A DNA stretch of 64,000 bases from Sphingomonas sp. H160509 (lineage in GTDB: Bacteria; Pseudomonadota; Alphaproteobacteria; Sphingomonadales; Sphingomonadaceae). The notes below the pieces were generated by a model. The model ran no database searches. It was not told the origin of the DNA and saw nothing but the letters and a program-made list of their open reading frames with translations. Location of the stretch: positions 2,654,001 to 2,718,000 of the forward strand of contig NZ_JAMXSR020000002.1 in NCBI RefSeq assembly GCF_024124765.2, in the 5' to 3' direction. The position numbers were made by a program, and so were the translations under genes. This document shows, piece after piece, positions 38,669 to 49,676 of the stretch (position 1 is the first letter of the stretch; the number at the start of each line of letters is the position of its first letter).

Positions 38669-38685
38669 GCACAATTTTATTGTGC
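38669..38685. promoter_or_regulatory. Perfect palindrome in the phasin promoter region, candidate PhaR operator
   Basis: GCACAATTTTATTGTGC is a perfect 7-base inverted repeat around TTT, preceded by GGTGCAGT so that TGCA repeats adjoin. It lies 56-72 bases upstream of the phasin ATG 38741 in the 102-base gap after phaC. PhaR-type repressors of phasin genes bind TGCA-rich sites in other proteobacteria; assignment here is by position and sequence style only. Confidence 0.5.
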
Positions 38686-38740
38686 GGCGCGAGAATTGGT
38701 GTATGACGACCGCGACATAACTCCGAAGAGAGGTGCGTGG

Positions 38741-39422
38741 ATGGTGGATATCGTGAAACGGACGGCCAAGGCCGGTTCGAAGCCTTCCGCCACCGCGAAG
38801 GCTCCTCGGACCGTCGCCAAGCCGGCGAAACCGGCATTCGAGCCGATCGCCAAGACGTCGGCACCTCAACCTCTCGCGGCTGCTTTTGTATCGCCGCACA
38901 CGGACATTCCCGCCCCGTTTCAGGCCGCTGCGCCAACGGGGGATCCCTGCCAGCGAAACAAAGGACGCCATGATGGACACGATCCAGAGCATCACCGAGA
39001 AGACCAAGGCCCTCTTCAGCGGCGCGAACACTGCCGAATTCAACGAGCAGGCCAAGGGCGCGATGGAGAAGTCGGCGAAGATGGCGGAAGATTTCGTCGC
39101 CTTCGGCAAGGGCAACATCGAGGCGCTCGTCGAGTCGTCGAAGATCGCCGCGAAGAACGTCGAGGCGCTCGGCCAGGAAGCTGCCGACTACGCCAAGACC
39201 TCGTTCGAGAGCGCGACCGAAGCCGCCAAGACACTCGCCGCCGCCAAGTCGCCGACCGAGTTCATGAAGCTCCAGGGCGATTATGCGCGCACCGCGTTCG
39301 ACACGATGATCGCCGAGGGTTCGCGCTCGACCGAGCGTCTGCTCAAGATGTTCGGCGAGTTCGCACAGCCGATCTCGAACCGCGTTGCGGTCGCGACCGA
39401 CAAGATGAAGATCTCGGCCTAA
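38741..39422 (+). CDS. Phasin family protein (frameshifted)
   Basis: A PHA-granule surface protein of about 227 residues. The N-terminal 65 residues are Lys/Ala/Pro-rich (KPAKPAFEPIAKTS, similar to histone-H1-like tails). The second part is the helical phasin domain: FNEQAKGAMEKSAKMAEDFV, FGKGNIEALVESSKIAAKNV, SPTEFMKLQGDYARTAFDTM, and RLLKMFGEFAQPISNRVAVA. One G too many in 38938-38942 separates the parts. An alternative is that translation starts at ATG 38971 (MMDTIQSITEKT). It follows phaC and a candidate operator. Confidence 0.88.
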
Positions 39423-39456
39423 GTGACAGCGCGCCGCCTTCGGGCAGTGCGTTACG

Positions 39457-39493
39457 AAAGGGGCGGCCGTCGTGCGACGGTCGCCCCTTTTGC
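39457..39493 (+). terminator. Rho-independent terminator after phasin gene
   Basis: AAAGGGGCG-CCGTCG pairs with CGACGG-CGCCCCTTTT with one mismatch, a small GT-rich loop and a trailing T run. It starts 35 bases after the phasin stop. This is the clearest intrinsic terminator in the window. Confidence 0.8.
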
Positions 39494-39613
39494 GTTTGCG
39501 GTTTTCGCGCGACGGGTGCCAGCGCCCCCCTTGCCCTTGCCCCCGGCATGCCATATTTTGGCAGCATGCTTTTGACCCCTGAAATGACGACTCCCCAGCG
39601 GACGGGCGAGCAG

Positions 39614-39965
39614 ATGGCCGAGCGCCGCGACGATAATGGTGAGGACGGCCATGATGGTACCGGGGGGCGGCACCGGCGCCGGTATCGCGACCAAGACGCG
39701 CGCGAAGACCAAACAGCCGACGCCGTACCGCGTGCTGATGCTCAACGACGACTATACGCCGATGGAGTTCGTCGTGCTCTGCCTCCAGCGCTTCTTCCGG
39801 ATGGACATGGAGGCCGCGACTCGCGTGATGCTCCACGTCCATCAGAAGGGCGTCGGCGTGTGTGGCACGTTCAGCTACGAGGTGGCGGAGACCAAGGTGT
39901 CGCAGGTGATGGATTTCGCCAAGCAGAACCAGCATCCGCTACAGTGCACGCTGGAGAAGGCTTGA
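39614..39965 (+). CDS. clpS: ATP-dependent Clp protease adaptor ClpS (frameshifted near start)
   Basis: An adaptor delivering N-degron substrates to ClpAP. The core is intact: [60 protein letters not shown] and the ending PLQCTLEKA. The flexible N-terminus ([16 protein letters not shown]) is in another frame and joins [15 protein letters not shown] if one G is removed from 39662-39667; the start would then be ATG 39614, or less likely 39566. ATG 39636 in the core frame is the fallback. About 116 residues. clpA is not in the window. Confidence 0.9.
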
Positions 39966-39993
39966 GCCTTACCGTTTGAGGTGATCTGTCTTG

Positions 39994-40120
39994 GTCCTCC
40001 CCCCGCAAGGGGGGAGGTGGCACCGAGGGTGACGGAGGGGGAGGCAAGCGCCAACCCCTGTTCAGTATCCTCCCCCTCCGTCTGGCAAGAGCCAGCCACC
40101 TCCCCCTGGCGGGGGAGGAT
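39994..40120. repeat. Family A palindromic repeat between convergent clpS and a Crp/Fnr gene
   Basis: GTCCTCCCCCCGC at the left and GGCGGGGGAGGAT at the right, inner arms GACGGAGGGGGAGG and CCTCCCCCTCCGTC, with the usual TGGCAAG hairpin on the right half. It fills the gap between two convergent genes. Confidence 0.85.
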
Positions 40121-40132
40121 TGAGGGAAGGGG

Positions 40133-40867
40133 TTACCGCGCTGGCGGCAACCAGCGCAGGTCGAGCCCTTCGAAGCGGTCGATGTAGTTCGCGGCTTGCG
40201 CCAACTGCACCTCGTTGAGCAGCGTGACGCGGCCCATTTCGCGGCGGATCAGGCCGTCCTCTTCCAATTGTCGCAACATGCGGTTGACGTGGACTGCCGT
40301 GAGGCCGGTGGCGTCGCCGATCTCCTCCTGCGTCAGCCCGAGCGTAAAGCTGTTGCCCATCGCGCGATCACGCATCCGCAGGCGGTTGCGCATCTCCAGC
40401 AGCAACGCCGCGATCCGCGCCTTGGCCGAGGTCCGGCCGAGTGCGGCGAGACGGTCGGTCAGCGCGACCTTCTCCATCTGGTTCATCACCATGATGAGCG
40501 CCGACAGCCGCGGATGATCGGTGACGAGCCCGGTCATCGCCGAGCGATCGAACGAACACACCGTGCAGTCGGTCAGCGCGACCACCGTCTCGGGCGAATC
40601 GCGATAGACCAGCGCCGAGACCGCCAGCATGTCGCCGGCATAGAGGAAGCGGAGGATCTGGCGGCTGCCGTCGTCGAGCAGCACATAGCTCATTGCCATG
40701 CCGCGCTGCAGGATGAAGAGTTCGGCCTGCGGATCATTCTCGCGCACGAGGACGGCACCGCGACGCAAGTCTCGCGGGCGCTCCTCCAACCGCGCTAACG
40801 CAGCCTTCTCGTTCATCGACAGGTCGATGAGATCGCCGACGCGGTCGGCGAAGCAGCTGTCCGGCAC
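40133..40867 (-). CDS. Crp/Fnr-family transcriptional regulator
   Basis: A 244-residue regulator: an N-terminal cyclic-nucleotide-like domain (RPRDLRRGAVLVRENDPQAE, LFILQRGMAMSYVLLDDGSR, LRFLYAGDMLAVSALVYRD) and a C-terminal winged helix with recognition helix GDATGLTAVHVNRMLRQLEE. It lacks the FNR Cys cluster. GTG 40867 (VPDSCFADRVGDL) is favoured; ATG 40924 gives a longer form without a ribosome-binding site. Divergent from murA. Confidence 0.88.
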   Translation of the reverse strand: MPDSCFADRVGDLIDLSMNEKAALARLEERPRDLRRGAVLVRENDPQAELFILQRGMAMSYVLLDDGSRQILRFLYAGDMLAVSALVYRDSPETVVALTDCTVCSFDRSAMTGLVTDHPRLSALIMVMNQMEKVALTDRLAALGRTSAKARIAALLLEMRNRLRMRDRAMGNSFTLGLTQEEIGDATGLTAVHVNRMLRQLEEDGLIRREMGRVTLLNEVQLAQAANYIDRFEGLDLRWLPPAR

Positions 40868-41067
40868 TCTGTAATGGTCCCCAATGTTCGAGAACCACAG
40901 AGCAAAGCTAGGATTTCCGCGCATTAAAGTCGATCAAGCGGGGTGTGTTAGCGCTTCGGAAGGCGCGCCCGGTCCCGACGCGGGACTCGACCCCTGGCCA
41001 GCATCCGCCTGTCGCCCGATCGATGCGCGGCCCTTGCGCGGATCGCCAGCCGCGATAGACACCCGGG

Positions 41068-42352
<1,285 letters not shown>

Positions 42353-42385
42353 TTATGGCGGGTGCGTAGGTTGAACGAGCGTTAG

Positions 42386-42485
42386 CCCTCTCCCCTCCGG
42401 GGAGAGGGTTGGGTGAGGGGCTGGTCCGGGCGGAGCATTGCTGGGTTGCCCCTCACCCCGACCCTCTCCCCGGAGGGGGAGGGAG
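42386..42485. repeat. Palindromic repeat downstream of murA (family A variant)
   Basis: CCCTCTCCCCTCCGGGGAGA at the left and TCTCCCCGGAGGGGGAGGG at the right, inner arms GGGTGAGGGGC and GCCCCTCACCC. The remainder of the gap to phaB (42486-42765) holds a half family D element near 42569-42600 (CCCCCGCGAAGGCGGGGGCC) and a 10-base hairpin at 42708-42739 (CGCTGCCCGC/GCGGGCAGCG); I see no gene there. Confidence 0.75.
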
Positions 42486-42765
42486 TAGGTTGCCGGGCGT
42501 TTTGTGGTGGCATTCTTATGCGTCGCGGACGCTGTGGGGTTCGGTGTAAGCAGCGCTACCCTTGCTCGTTCCCCCGCGAAGGCGGGGGCCCAGGATCCAG
42601 CAAGGCCGTCCTTGGTAACCCGGTAGACATTCATTCAGCGCCGCCGGCAAAGCCGCCGTCGGACGGGTTCGGCCCAGCCGACCCGCCGACCCGCCGGCCG
42701 TGCCGGGCGCTGCCCGCTTCGCTTTGCTCGCGGGCAGCGGCGGCGCTTTGCGCTGCCTGCGCCCG

Positions 42766-43488
42766 TCAGTACATGTGCTGCCCGCCATTGATGCTCAACG
42801 TCGACCCGGTGACGAATCCGCCCTCCTCCGAGCAGAGAAACGCTACGCCGCGCGCGATCTCGGTAGCCTGACCCAGCCGCCCAACCGGGATCTTCGCCAC
42901 GATTTTCTCCAGCACGTCGGCCGGCACCGCCGCCACCATGTCCGTATCGATATACCCCGGCGCGATCGCGTTGACCGTCACGCCCGCGCGCGCGCCTTCC
43001 TGGGCCAGGGCCTTCGTGAAGCCGTGGATGCCGGACTTGGCCGCGGCATAGTTCACCTGGCCGTACTGCCCGGCCTGTCCGTTGATCGAGCCGATGTTGA
43101 CGATCCGCCCCCATTTGCGCGTGCGCATGCCGGGGAACACCGCCTTGGCCATGTTGAAACAGCCGCCGAGATTGGTGTCCATCACCTCTTTCCAATCCTG
43201 GTACGTCATCTTCAGGATCGTGCCGTCGCGGGTGATGCCGGCGTTGTTCACGACGATGTCGACGTCGCCCAGATCGGCGGCGACCTGCGCGCAGCCGGCC
43301 TGGCACGCATCATAGTCGGCGACGTCCCACTTGTAGGCTGCAATGCCCGTGCGCTCGGTAAACTCCCGCGCACGTTCATCGTTACCTGCATAGGTTGCGG
43401 CGACCGTCAGGCCCATGTCCTGTAGCGCGAGACTGATCGCTTCGCCGATACCGCGCGTACCACCGGTTACAATTGCGACGCGTGCCAT
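42766..43488 (-). CDS. phaB: Acetoacetyl-CoA reductase
   Basis: A 240-residue short-chain dehydrogenase making (R)-3-hydroxybutyryl-CoA with NADPH, the monomer step of PHB synthesis. It has the cofactor motif VTGGTRGIGEAIS, NNAGITRDGTILKMTYQDW typical of PhbB, the catalytic Ser region IVNIGSINGQAGQYGQVNYA and YAAAKSGIHGF (Tyr-Lys), ending TLSINGGQHMY. ATG 43488 with GGAGAGAG upstream. It lies 4 kb from phaC and has no adjacent phaA, so the PHA genes form a loose cluster rather than one operon. Confidence 0.95.
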   Translation of the reverse strand: MARVAIVTGGTRGIGEAISLALQDMGLTVAATYAGNDERAREFTERTGIAAYKWDVADYDACQAGCAQVAADLGDVDIVVNNAGITRDGTILKMTYQDWKEVMDTNLGGCFNMAKAVFPGMRTRKWGRIVNIGSINGQAGQYGQVNYAAAKSGIHGFTKALAQEGARAGVTVNAIAPGYIDTDMVAAVPADVLEKIVAKIPVGRLGQATEIARGVAFLCSEEGGFVTGSTLSINGGQHMY

Positions 43489-43518
43489 CAGTCTCTCTCC
43501 TCAGTGTTTTGCCGAAGG

Positions 43519-44526
43519 CTAGCCAGCCCGCACCCATCCTTCAAGCTCGCGCGCCAAAATGCTGCGCAACATTTCCACGCCGACCGGGCTGTCGTTGAGG
43601 CATGGCAGATACGCGAAGTGCGTCCCGCCAGCCTCTTCGAAGCTCTCGCGCCCGCGGATCGACAGTTCCTCCAGCGTCTCCAGGCAATCGGCGGAGAAGC
43701 CCGGCGCGAAGATCGCCACCTTGGTCTTGCCCGCCTTGGCCAGCGCGACGAGCGTCTCGTCGGTTGCCGGCCCCAGCCACTTCTGTGGCCCGAACCGTGA
43801 CTGGAACGCGATCGTCAACTCGCGCCCCATCCGCTCGCCGAGCAACCGCGCGGTCTTCTGGCAGTGGCAGTGATACGGATCGCCCTGCTGCAACGTCCGC
43901 TTCGGCATGCCGTGGAAGCTGGCGACGATCGCATCGGGGGTGAAGTCGAGCGCCGAAAGCCCCTCTTCGAGCGAGTCCTTCAGCGCGTCGATATAGAGCG
44001 CGTCGTCGTAATAAGGCGGCAGCGTACGGATCGCCGGCTGCCAGCGCAGACCGGCGAGATGCTTGAACGCCTTGTCGTTCGCCGTCGCGGTCGTTGCTGC
44101 GCAATATTGCGGGTAGAGCGGCGCGAGCAGGATGCGCTCGCAGCCCGCCGCCTTCATCGCTGTCAGCCGGTCCGAGATCGACGGATTGCCGTAGCGCATC
44201 GCCCAGTCGACGAGCAGTTCCGGCCCAAACGAATCCTTCAACGCCGCGGCCTGCAACCGCGTAATCGCGGCGAGTGGCGAGCCATCCTCGCGCCAGACCT
44301 GTGAATAGGCGTGCGCGGACTTCTTAGGGCGGGTGTTGAGGATGATGCCGCGCAGGATCGGCTGCCACGCGATCTGCGGGATCTCGACGACGCGCGAATC
44401 GGACAGGAACTCGCCGAGATAGCGCTTCACCGATTTCGCATCGGGGCCATCGGGGGTGCCGAGGTTCATCAGCAGCACGCCGATCTTGGGTTTCGGAATC
44501 GGGGGGTGATCGGGGGGCAGGGTCAT
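43519..44526 (-). CDS. hemH: Ferrochelatase
   Basis: A 335-residue enzyme inserting Fe2+ into protoporphyrin IX. Landmarks are IGVLLMNLGTPDGPDAKSVK, the metal-binding His in VASFHGMPKRTLQQGDPYHC, and APGFSADCLETLEELSIRG with the conserved Glu. ATG 44526 overlaps the stop of the upstream molybdenum hydroxylase gene (ATGA), giving translational coupling with an apparently unrelated enzyme. Intact. Confidence 0.95.
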   Translation of the reverse strand: MTLPPDHPPIPKPKIGVLLMNLGTPDGPDAKSVKRYLGEFLSDSRVVEIPQIAWQPILRGIILNTRPKKSAHAYSQVWREDGSPLAAITRLQAAALKDSFGPELLVDWAMRYGNPSISDRLTAMKAAGCERILLAPLYPQYCAATTATANDKAFKHLAGLRWQPAIRTLPPYYDDALYIDALKDSLEEGLSALDFTPDAIVASFHGMPKRTLQQGDPYHCHCQKTARLLGERMGRELTIAFQSRFGPQKWLGPATDETLVALAKAGKTKVAIFAPGFSADCLETLEELSIRGRESFEEAGGTHFAYLPCLNDSPVGVEMLRSILARELEGWVRAG

Positions 44527-46714
44527 GACGCTGGTCTTAAAGGCAAATTGCGGATGCGGAAGCCCGTTGACGCATAGAGCGCGTTGGCGATCGCGGGCGC
44601 GACCGCGGGGACGCCGAGTTCGCCGACGCCGCCGGGGGCCTCGTCGCTGCGGATGACCTCGACGGTAATGTCGGGCGTGTCGGCGAGGCGGGGCAGGCCG
44701 ATCGTGTCGAACCCGCGCGCCTCGGCGAGGCCGCGGGTGAAGCCCGTCGATGCGCCGAGCGCGGCGGCCATGCCGAAGATCAGCCCACCCTCGATCTGTT
44801 GGCGAACGATGTCGGGATTGATCTGCGCACCGCAATCGACCGCGGCGACGAGCCGGTCGACCACCGGGCGCTGGTCGGCGCCCATGTGCGCCTCCGCCAT
44901 GACGGCGATGTAGCTGCCGCGGAAGGCGTGGCACGCGATCCCCTGGCCGCTGCCCGCCACGCCGCCGTCCCAGCCGCCGAGCGCTGCTGCGGTCGAGAGA
45001 CAGCGCGCGAGTCGCGGTTCGCCGCCGAGCATGGCGATGCGGAACGACATCGGTTCGGACTGGGCGGTGCGCGCGAGTTCGTCGAGAAAGCATTCGGTGA
45101 AGAACGCGGTGTAGCCATGCGCGCCGCCGCGGAGGTGGCCGGTGGGTATGCCGATCTCGGCGGGGTGGTGCTCGATCGCATAGGCGGGGATGCGATAGAC
45201 GGGCGTCGCGCCCGCGACGGCGTAGCGATCGCCTTTGACGCCGATCAGCGCGGCTTCGGTCGCGAGGCCCGGCATCATCCGGCGTGCCATCTCGGCGCCC
45301 GTCGAGGGGGGCTGCGATGTTGGCCGACCAGCCCATGATCGCGCCGTTGGGGGCGAGCCGTGAGGCCATCTTTGCGACCGCGGGTGGGCGGTAGTGATCG
45401 TGGAGCGAATCCTCGCCGCGCGACCAGACGAGGCTGACCGGGCGGCGGAGTTTGACCGCGAGCACTGCCGCCTGTTCGGCGACATCGTGTTCGAGTGCGG
45501 CGCCGAACGACCCGCCGATCAGCATCGGATGGACGACGACGGCATCCTCGCTGAGATTCGCCGCGCGCGCTGCTGCCGATCGTGCGAGCCCGGGCGCCTG
45601 CGTCGCGAGCCAGAGTTCGAGGCGGCCGTTGGAGAAGGAGGCGGTTGCGCTGCGGGTTTCGATCGCTGCGTGCAGGCCCAGGCTGGCGCGGTAGGTCGCG
45701 GTGACGAGCTTGGCGCCCTGGAAGGTCGTGGCGACCTCGCCTGCGGACGCCATCTGCGTGCCGGGATGGGCTAGCGCGGCGTCGAGTGCTGCGTCGATCG
45801 ACCTGGTATAGGGGGAGGGGGGGCGTCGTTCTCGAATCGCGGGGCGAGGGCGTCGAGCGCCTTTTGCGCGGCCCACCCTGTCGTAGCGACGGCCGCCACC
45901 CAGCGCGGGTTCTCGACCACCGACAGCACGCCGCGGATCCGGTCGGCGGCGGCGCGGTCGACCTTTGCCAGGCGCCCGCCGACCGGGCCCTGGCGGATTG
46001 CAGCGTGGACCATGTCGGCGAGGCGGACATCGCCGGCGAAGTTGGCCGAGCCGTCGACTTTCGAGGGGGTGTCGAGGCGGGGGGACGGATTTGCCGACAA
46101 GCTTGCCTGCACCCTGGATGCCGAGTGGGAGGGGATCGGGGGAGGGTGAACTTGGCGGCTTCCTCCGCGAGTTCGGCGAAGCGGATGCGCTTGTTTTGGT
46201 AGGTGCAGAAGCCCGCGTCGACGTTGACCTGGGTCCAGTCGGCGTCCCAGCGCTTGGCCGCCGCCATGCAGAGCAGCGCGCGGGCGCCTGCGCCGGCCTC
46301 GCGACAGGCTTGCTCGAACATCCGGATCGAGCTTGATCCGCCGGTCAGCATCGGTGGTTGCGGGGTGCCTTGCGGGAGGCGATCGAACAGGCCTTCGAAC
46401 AGGTCGTGCGTGCCGATCGGGTTGGCGTAGAGCGGGTTGAGCGGGGCGGGCTCGACGCCGATCGTGCGCCAGTCCGCGCCGAGCTCGTCCGCGACGATCT
46501 GGGGGAGCGTCGTGTAGACGCCCTGGCCGTGCTCGACCTGCGGGACGGCGACGGTGACGTGGCCGTCGGTGCCGATCTTGAGCCATGCGCCGAACGGGGT
46601 TTCGCCGGGATTGGCGACGAGGTTGGGGGCGTAGGTTCGTGGCCAGAGACCCCAGGCGACGACGAGCCCGATCCCTGCGCCGCCGCCGACTAAAATCTCA
46701 CGCCTGCTGATCAT
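44523..46714 (-). CDS. Molybdenum hydroxylase large subunit, IorB/aldehyde oxidase type, Tat-exported (three frameshifts)
   Basis: A protein of about 730 residues once joined, similar to isoquinoline 1-oxidoreductase beta and other molybdopterin-binding large subunits. The N-terminus MISRREILVGGGAGIG is a twin-arginine signal, so it acts in the periplasm. Then come FGAWLKIGTDGHVTVAVPQV, HGQGVYTTLPQIVADELG, GGSFGAALEHDVAEQAAVLA and the active-site Glu in GVGELGVPAVAPAIANAL. Shifts lie near 46138-46142, 45811-45823 and 45306-45311. No small [2Fe-2S] subunit gene is adjacent. Coupled to hemH downstream. Confidence 0.85.
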
Positions 46715-46726
46715 GGGGTGGCTCTA

Positions 46727-46875
46727 ATCCTTCTCCCCCACGGGGAGAAGGTGGCGCGAAGCGTCGGATGAGGGGGAGTGGGGTCTCCGGGACTGCGCCG
46801 GGAGTCCCACTGCCCCTCTCCCTTCCGTCGCCAAGTGGCTCCTCCCCTCCCTCTCCCCGGAGGGGCGAGGGGATA
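46727..46875. repeat. Palindromic repeat between an AMP-ligase gene and the molybdenum hydroxylase gene
   Basis: TAATCCTTCTCCCCCACGGG at the left end is loosely inverse to CCCCGGAGGGGCGAGGGGAT at the right, with inner arms GGGGGAGTGGG and CCCACTGCCCC. It is a more decayed member of the CTCCCC-type palindromes and fills the 160-base gap between two genes on the same strand. Confidence 0.6.
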
Positions 46876-48564
46876 TTAGGCCAGCGCTTTATACTTGGCC
46901 TTGAGCGAGACCTTGTCGATCTTCTCCGTCCCCAGTCTTGGCAGCGGCTCTTCCGAAATCCAGATGCGCTGCGGTATCTTGAATGCGGCGATGTGCTGAT
47001 GGAGGAACGCGGTCAGGTCGTCCGGGGTCAGCGTTTCGCCGTCTTGCGGCACAACCACCGCACCGGGGACCTCGCCGAAGCGCTCGTCCGCCAGTCCGAA
47101 CACGGCGGCTTCCGCGACCGCTGAGTGTTCGTACAGCGCCGCCTCTACTTCCTGGCATGAGATATTCTCGCCACCGCGGATGATGATGTCCTTCTTGCGG
47201 TCGACGATGAACAGATAGCCGTCCTCGTCGAGGTAACCGATGTCGCCGGTGCGGAAATAGCCATCCGCGGTGAACGCAGTGGCGGTCGCATCCGGACGGT
47301 TCCAATATTCCTTGAAGTTGCAGATCGAGCGGATGCAGACCTCGCCGCGCTGGCCCTGGTCGACCGTGTGGCCGGAGTCGTCGAGGATGGCCAGATCGAC
47401 CAACGGCGCGCCTGGGCGGCCGGCGGAATTGGGCTTGGCCAGGTAGTTGCCGCGCCAGTTGCCGGTGCCGACCGCGTTGGTCTCGGTCAGGCCGTAGCCG
47501 ATCAGCGGTGCGCTGCCGCCCATCTCCTCGTCGATGCGGCGGACATGATCGACCGGGCGCGGCGCGCCGCCGGCGGCGAAATCGGTGACGGTCGAGAGGT
47601 CGTACTTCGCGCGATCCGGGTGGTTGAGAATCTCGAAGCTCATCAACGGGACACCAACGAAATAGGTGACGCTCTCCGCCTCGATCAGCCGCATCGCCTC
47701 GCCCGCATCCCATTTCGGCATCAGCACGAGCTTGCGCCCCATCGCGAAGCTCTGGAGGAAGACCGGCACTTCCCCGGTGATGTGGAACAGCGGGATCGTC
47801 AGCAGCGTGACCGGTTGGCCGACCGGCGGATTGCCTTGCGCGGTGGCGATGCCGACCATCATCATCGCCTGGCCGAGATAATTGAAGATCCCCTGCACGA
47901 CCGCACGGTGTTCGGAGAGCGCGCCCTTCGACTGGCCGGTCGAGCCGCTCGTGAACAGGATCGTTGCGTGATCCTCGGGTCCGAGCAGCGGCAGGTCGGC
48001 GGTGTGATCGTCCTTTGCGAACACGGCTCCGAGCGCGGCGTCGAGCGGTCGCGAATCGTCGATCTCGACCACCGGCGCGCGTAGGCCTGCGATCTGCGCG
48101 AGTCGCTTCACGCGGGGCGGATCGGCGAACACGAGTGCGCAATCGACCTCGCCGATCGCTGTTTCCAGTTCCTCCGACTGCCACCAGCCGTTGAGCAGGG
48201 TCGCGACGCCGCCGGCCATGATGATACCCATGTAGAGGACGATCCAAGACGGCGAGTTGCGCATCGCGATGCCGACTCGGTCGCCCTTGGCGATGCCGTA
48301 GCCGCCGATAAGGGCGCGTGCGGTGCGTTCCGCGGCGGCGTAGACCTCGCCGAACGTCAGCCGTTCGGCGCCGGAGACGAGGAAAACGGCGTCGCGGTGC
48401 TCGTTGGCATAGTGTGCGAAATAATAGCTGAGCGCGGGCGGGGCGGCGGCGATCGTCGGTAGCGTGACGCCGAACCGCTCGACCGATCCGAGCGCCAGCA
48501 TGCCGTCGGGCGCGGTCAGCGCGGCCATCGTCGAATCCATAGCTAGGTCTAGCTCGGTCCGCAT
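46876..48564 (-). CDS. AMP-binding acyl-CoA synthetase
   Basis: A 562-residue ANL-superfamily ligase activating a carboxylic acid to acyl-CoA via acyl-AMP. It has the P-loop-like A3 motif [20 protein letters not shown]5 [11 protein letters not shown]7 [17 protein letters not shown]8 [20 protein letters not shown], and the C-terminal catalytic Lys in [15 protein letters not shown]. Probably fatty- or aryl-acid specific; substrate not readable. ATG 48564. Intact, and divergent from lgt. Confidence 0.93.
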   Translation of the reverse strand: MRTELDLAMDSTMAALTAPDGMLALGSVERFGVTLPTIAAAPPALSYYFAHYANEHRDAVFLVSGAERLTFGEVYAAAERTARALIGGYGIAKGDRVGIAMRNSPSWIVLYMGIIMAGGVATLLNGWWQSEELETAIGEVDCALVFADPPRVKRLAQIAGLRAPVVEIDDSRPLDAALGAVFAKDDHTADLPLLGPEDHATILFTSGSTGQSKGALSEHRAVVQGIFNYLGQAMMMVGIATAQGNPPVGQPVTLLTIPLFHITGEVPVFLQSFAMGRKLVLMPKWDAGEAMRLIEAESVTYFVGVPLMSFEILNHPDRAKYDLSTVTDFAAGGAPRPVDHVRRIDEEMGGSAPLIGYGLTETNAVGTGNWRGNYLAKPNSAGRPGAPLVDLAILDDSGHTVDQGQRGEVCIRSICNFKEYWNRPDATATAFTADGYFRTGDIGYLDEDGYLFIVDRKKDIIIRGGENISCQEVEAALYEHSAVAEAAVFGLADERFGEVPGAVVVPQDGETLTPDDLTAFLHQHIAAFKIPQRIWISEEPLPRLGTEKIDKVSLKAKYKALA

Positions 48565-48632
48565 ATCGCTCTCCTACTTGGTCTTATCGTTATCGGTCTT
48601 TATGCAGGGGGCGAACGCGTGGGGAAAAGCCT

Positions 48633-49538
48633 TTGATCCTGTCGACCATCACCGCCGCTGCGGGTGCCGTAGCGCCTGCCGTCGGCAGTCACATCCGCTT
48701 CGAGGATCTGGGGCTGCACCCCGACGTCTTCTCGATCGGCTTCTTCACGCTGCGCTGGTACAGCCTTGCCTATATCGGCGGGATCCTGCTCGGCTGGTGG
48801 TACCTGCTGAAGCTGCTCGCCCAGCCCGGCGCACCGATGGCGCGGCGGCATGCTGACGACCTCGTATTCTACGCGACGCTCGGGATCATCCTCGGCGGGC
48901 GGCTCGGTTACGTGATCTTCTACGCGCCCGAGATGTTCCTGCATCCGCTGCGTATCTTCCGGCTGTGGGACGGCGGCATGTCGTTCCACGGCGGGGTGAT
49001 CGGCACGTCGATCGGGCTGATCCTGTTTGCGCGGAAGCACCAGCTCAACTGGTTGCGCGTGCACGATTATATCGCGTGCTGCGTACCGTTCGGGCTGTTC
49101 TTCGGACGGCTGGCGAACTTCGTGAATGGCGAGCTGTGGGGCAAGCCGACCGACGTCGCGTGGGGGATCATCTTCGAGCGTACCGTGCCGTTCGGGATGG
49201 TCGAGCCGGCGCGCCATCCGAGCCAGCTGTACGAGGCCGGGCTGGAAGGCATCGTCCTGTTCGCGCTGCTCTGGTTCGCGTTCTGGAAGACCAAGGCGCG
49301 GTATGATCCAGGCAAGCTCGTCGGGTTGTTCGTGCTGGGGTACGGGATCGCGCGGTTTACCGTCGAGTTCTTCCGCGAGCCGGATTCGCAGCTGCGGGCG
49401 TTTGCCGAGCATACCGGGCTGCACATGGGGCAGTGGTTGTGCGTGCCGATGATCGTCGGTGGCGCGTATCTGGTGGCGACATCGGCCAAGCGGCGCGTGC
49501 GGGTCGAGCCGATCGCGGGGACGGCGAGCGTCGCTTAG
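48633..49538 (+). CDS. lgt: Prolipoprotein diacylglyceryl transferase
   Basis: A 301-residue inner-membrane enzyme adding diacylglycerol to lipobox Cys residues. Landmarks are [30 protein letters not shown], the catalytic-His stretch [16 protein letters not shown], and the Lgt signature [17 protein letters not shown]; later [12 protein letters not shown]. The start is TTG 48633 with GGGGAAAAG before it. It leads a same-strand run lgt, midA-like, acetyltransferase, pgeF, interrupted by two family D repeats. Confidence 0.95.
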   Translation: MILSTITAAAGAVAPAVGSHIRFEDLGLHPDVFSIGFFTLRWYSLAYIGGILLGWWYLLKLLAQPGAPMARRHADDLVFYATLGIILGGRLGYVIFYAPEMFLHPLRIFRLWDGGMSFHGGVIGTSIGLILFARKHQLNWLRVHDYIACCVPFGLFFGRLANFVNGELWGKPTDVAWGIIFERTVPFGMVEPARHPSQLYEAGLEGIVLFALLWFAFWKTKARYDPGKLVGLFVLGYGIARFTVEFFREPDSQLRAFAEHTGLHMGQWLCVPMIVGGAYLVATSAKRRVRVEPIAGTASVA

Positions 49539-49561
49539 GCAAACCTTTGATTGGAAGCACT

Positions 49562-49661
49562 ACCCCGGCGGAGGCCGGGGCCCAAGTGGAACGTCCATAG
49601 TGACGTGCGTTGCGCGCGGTCACACTGACCTTCCCAATTGGGCCCCGGCCTCCGCCGGGGT
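49562..49661. repeat. Family D palindromic repeat downstream of lgt
   Basis: ACCCCGGCGGAGGCCGGGGC at the left and GCCCCGGCCTCCGCCGGGGT at the right are exact inverses, each arm itself a hairpin, spaced by about 55 bases. An almost identical element lies at 51263-51365. It ends 15 bases before the next ATG. Confidence 0.85.
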
Positions 49662-49676
49662 GGTAGAGAATTTCAG

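Noticed and set aside
43519..45876. A single minus-strand frame joining the molybdenum hydroxylase to ferrochelatase
   Set aside because: Only the segment 45310-45876 is hydroxylase sequence; the stretch between it and the ferrochelatase ATG is antisense-like filler. Ferrochelatase starts at 44526 and the hydroxylase continues in another frame to 44523.
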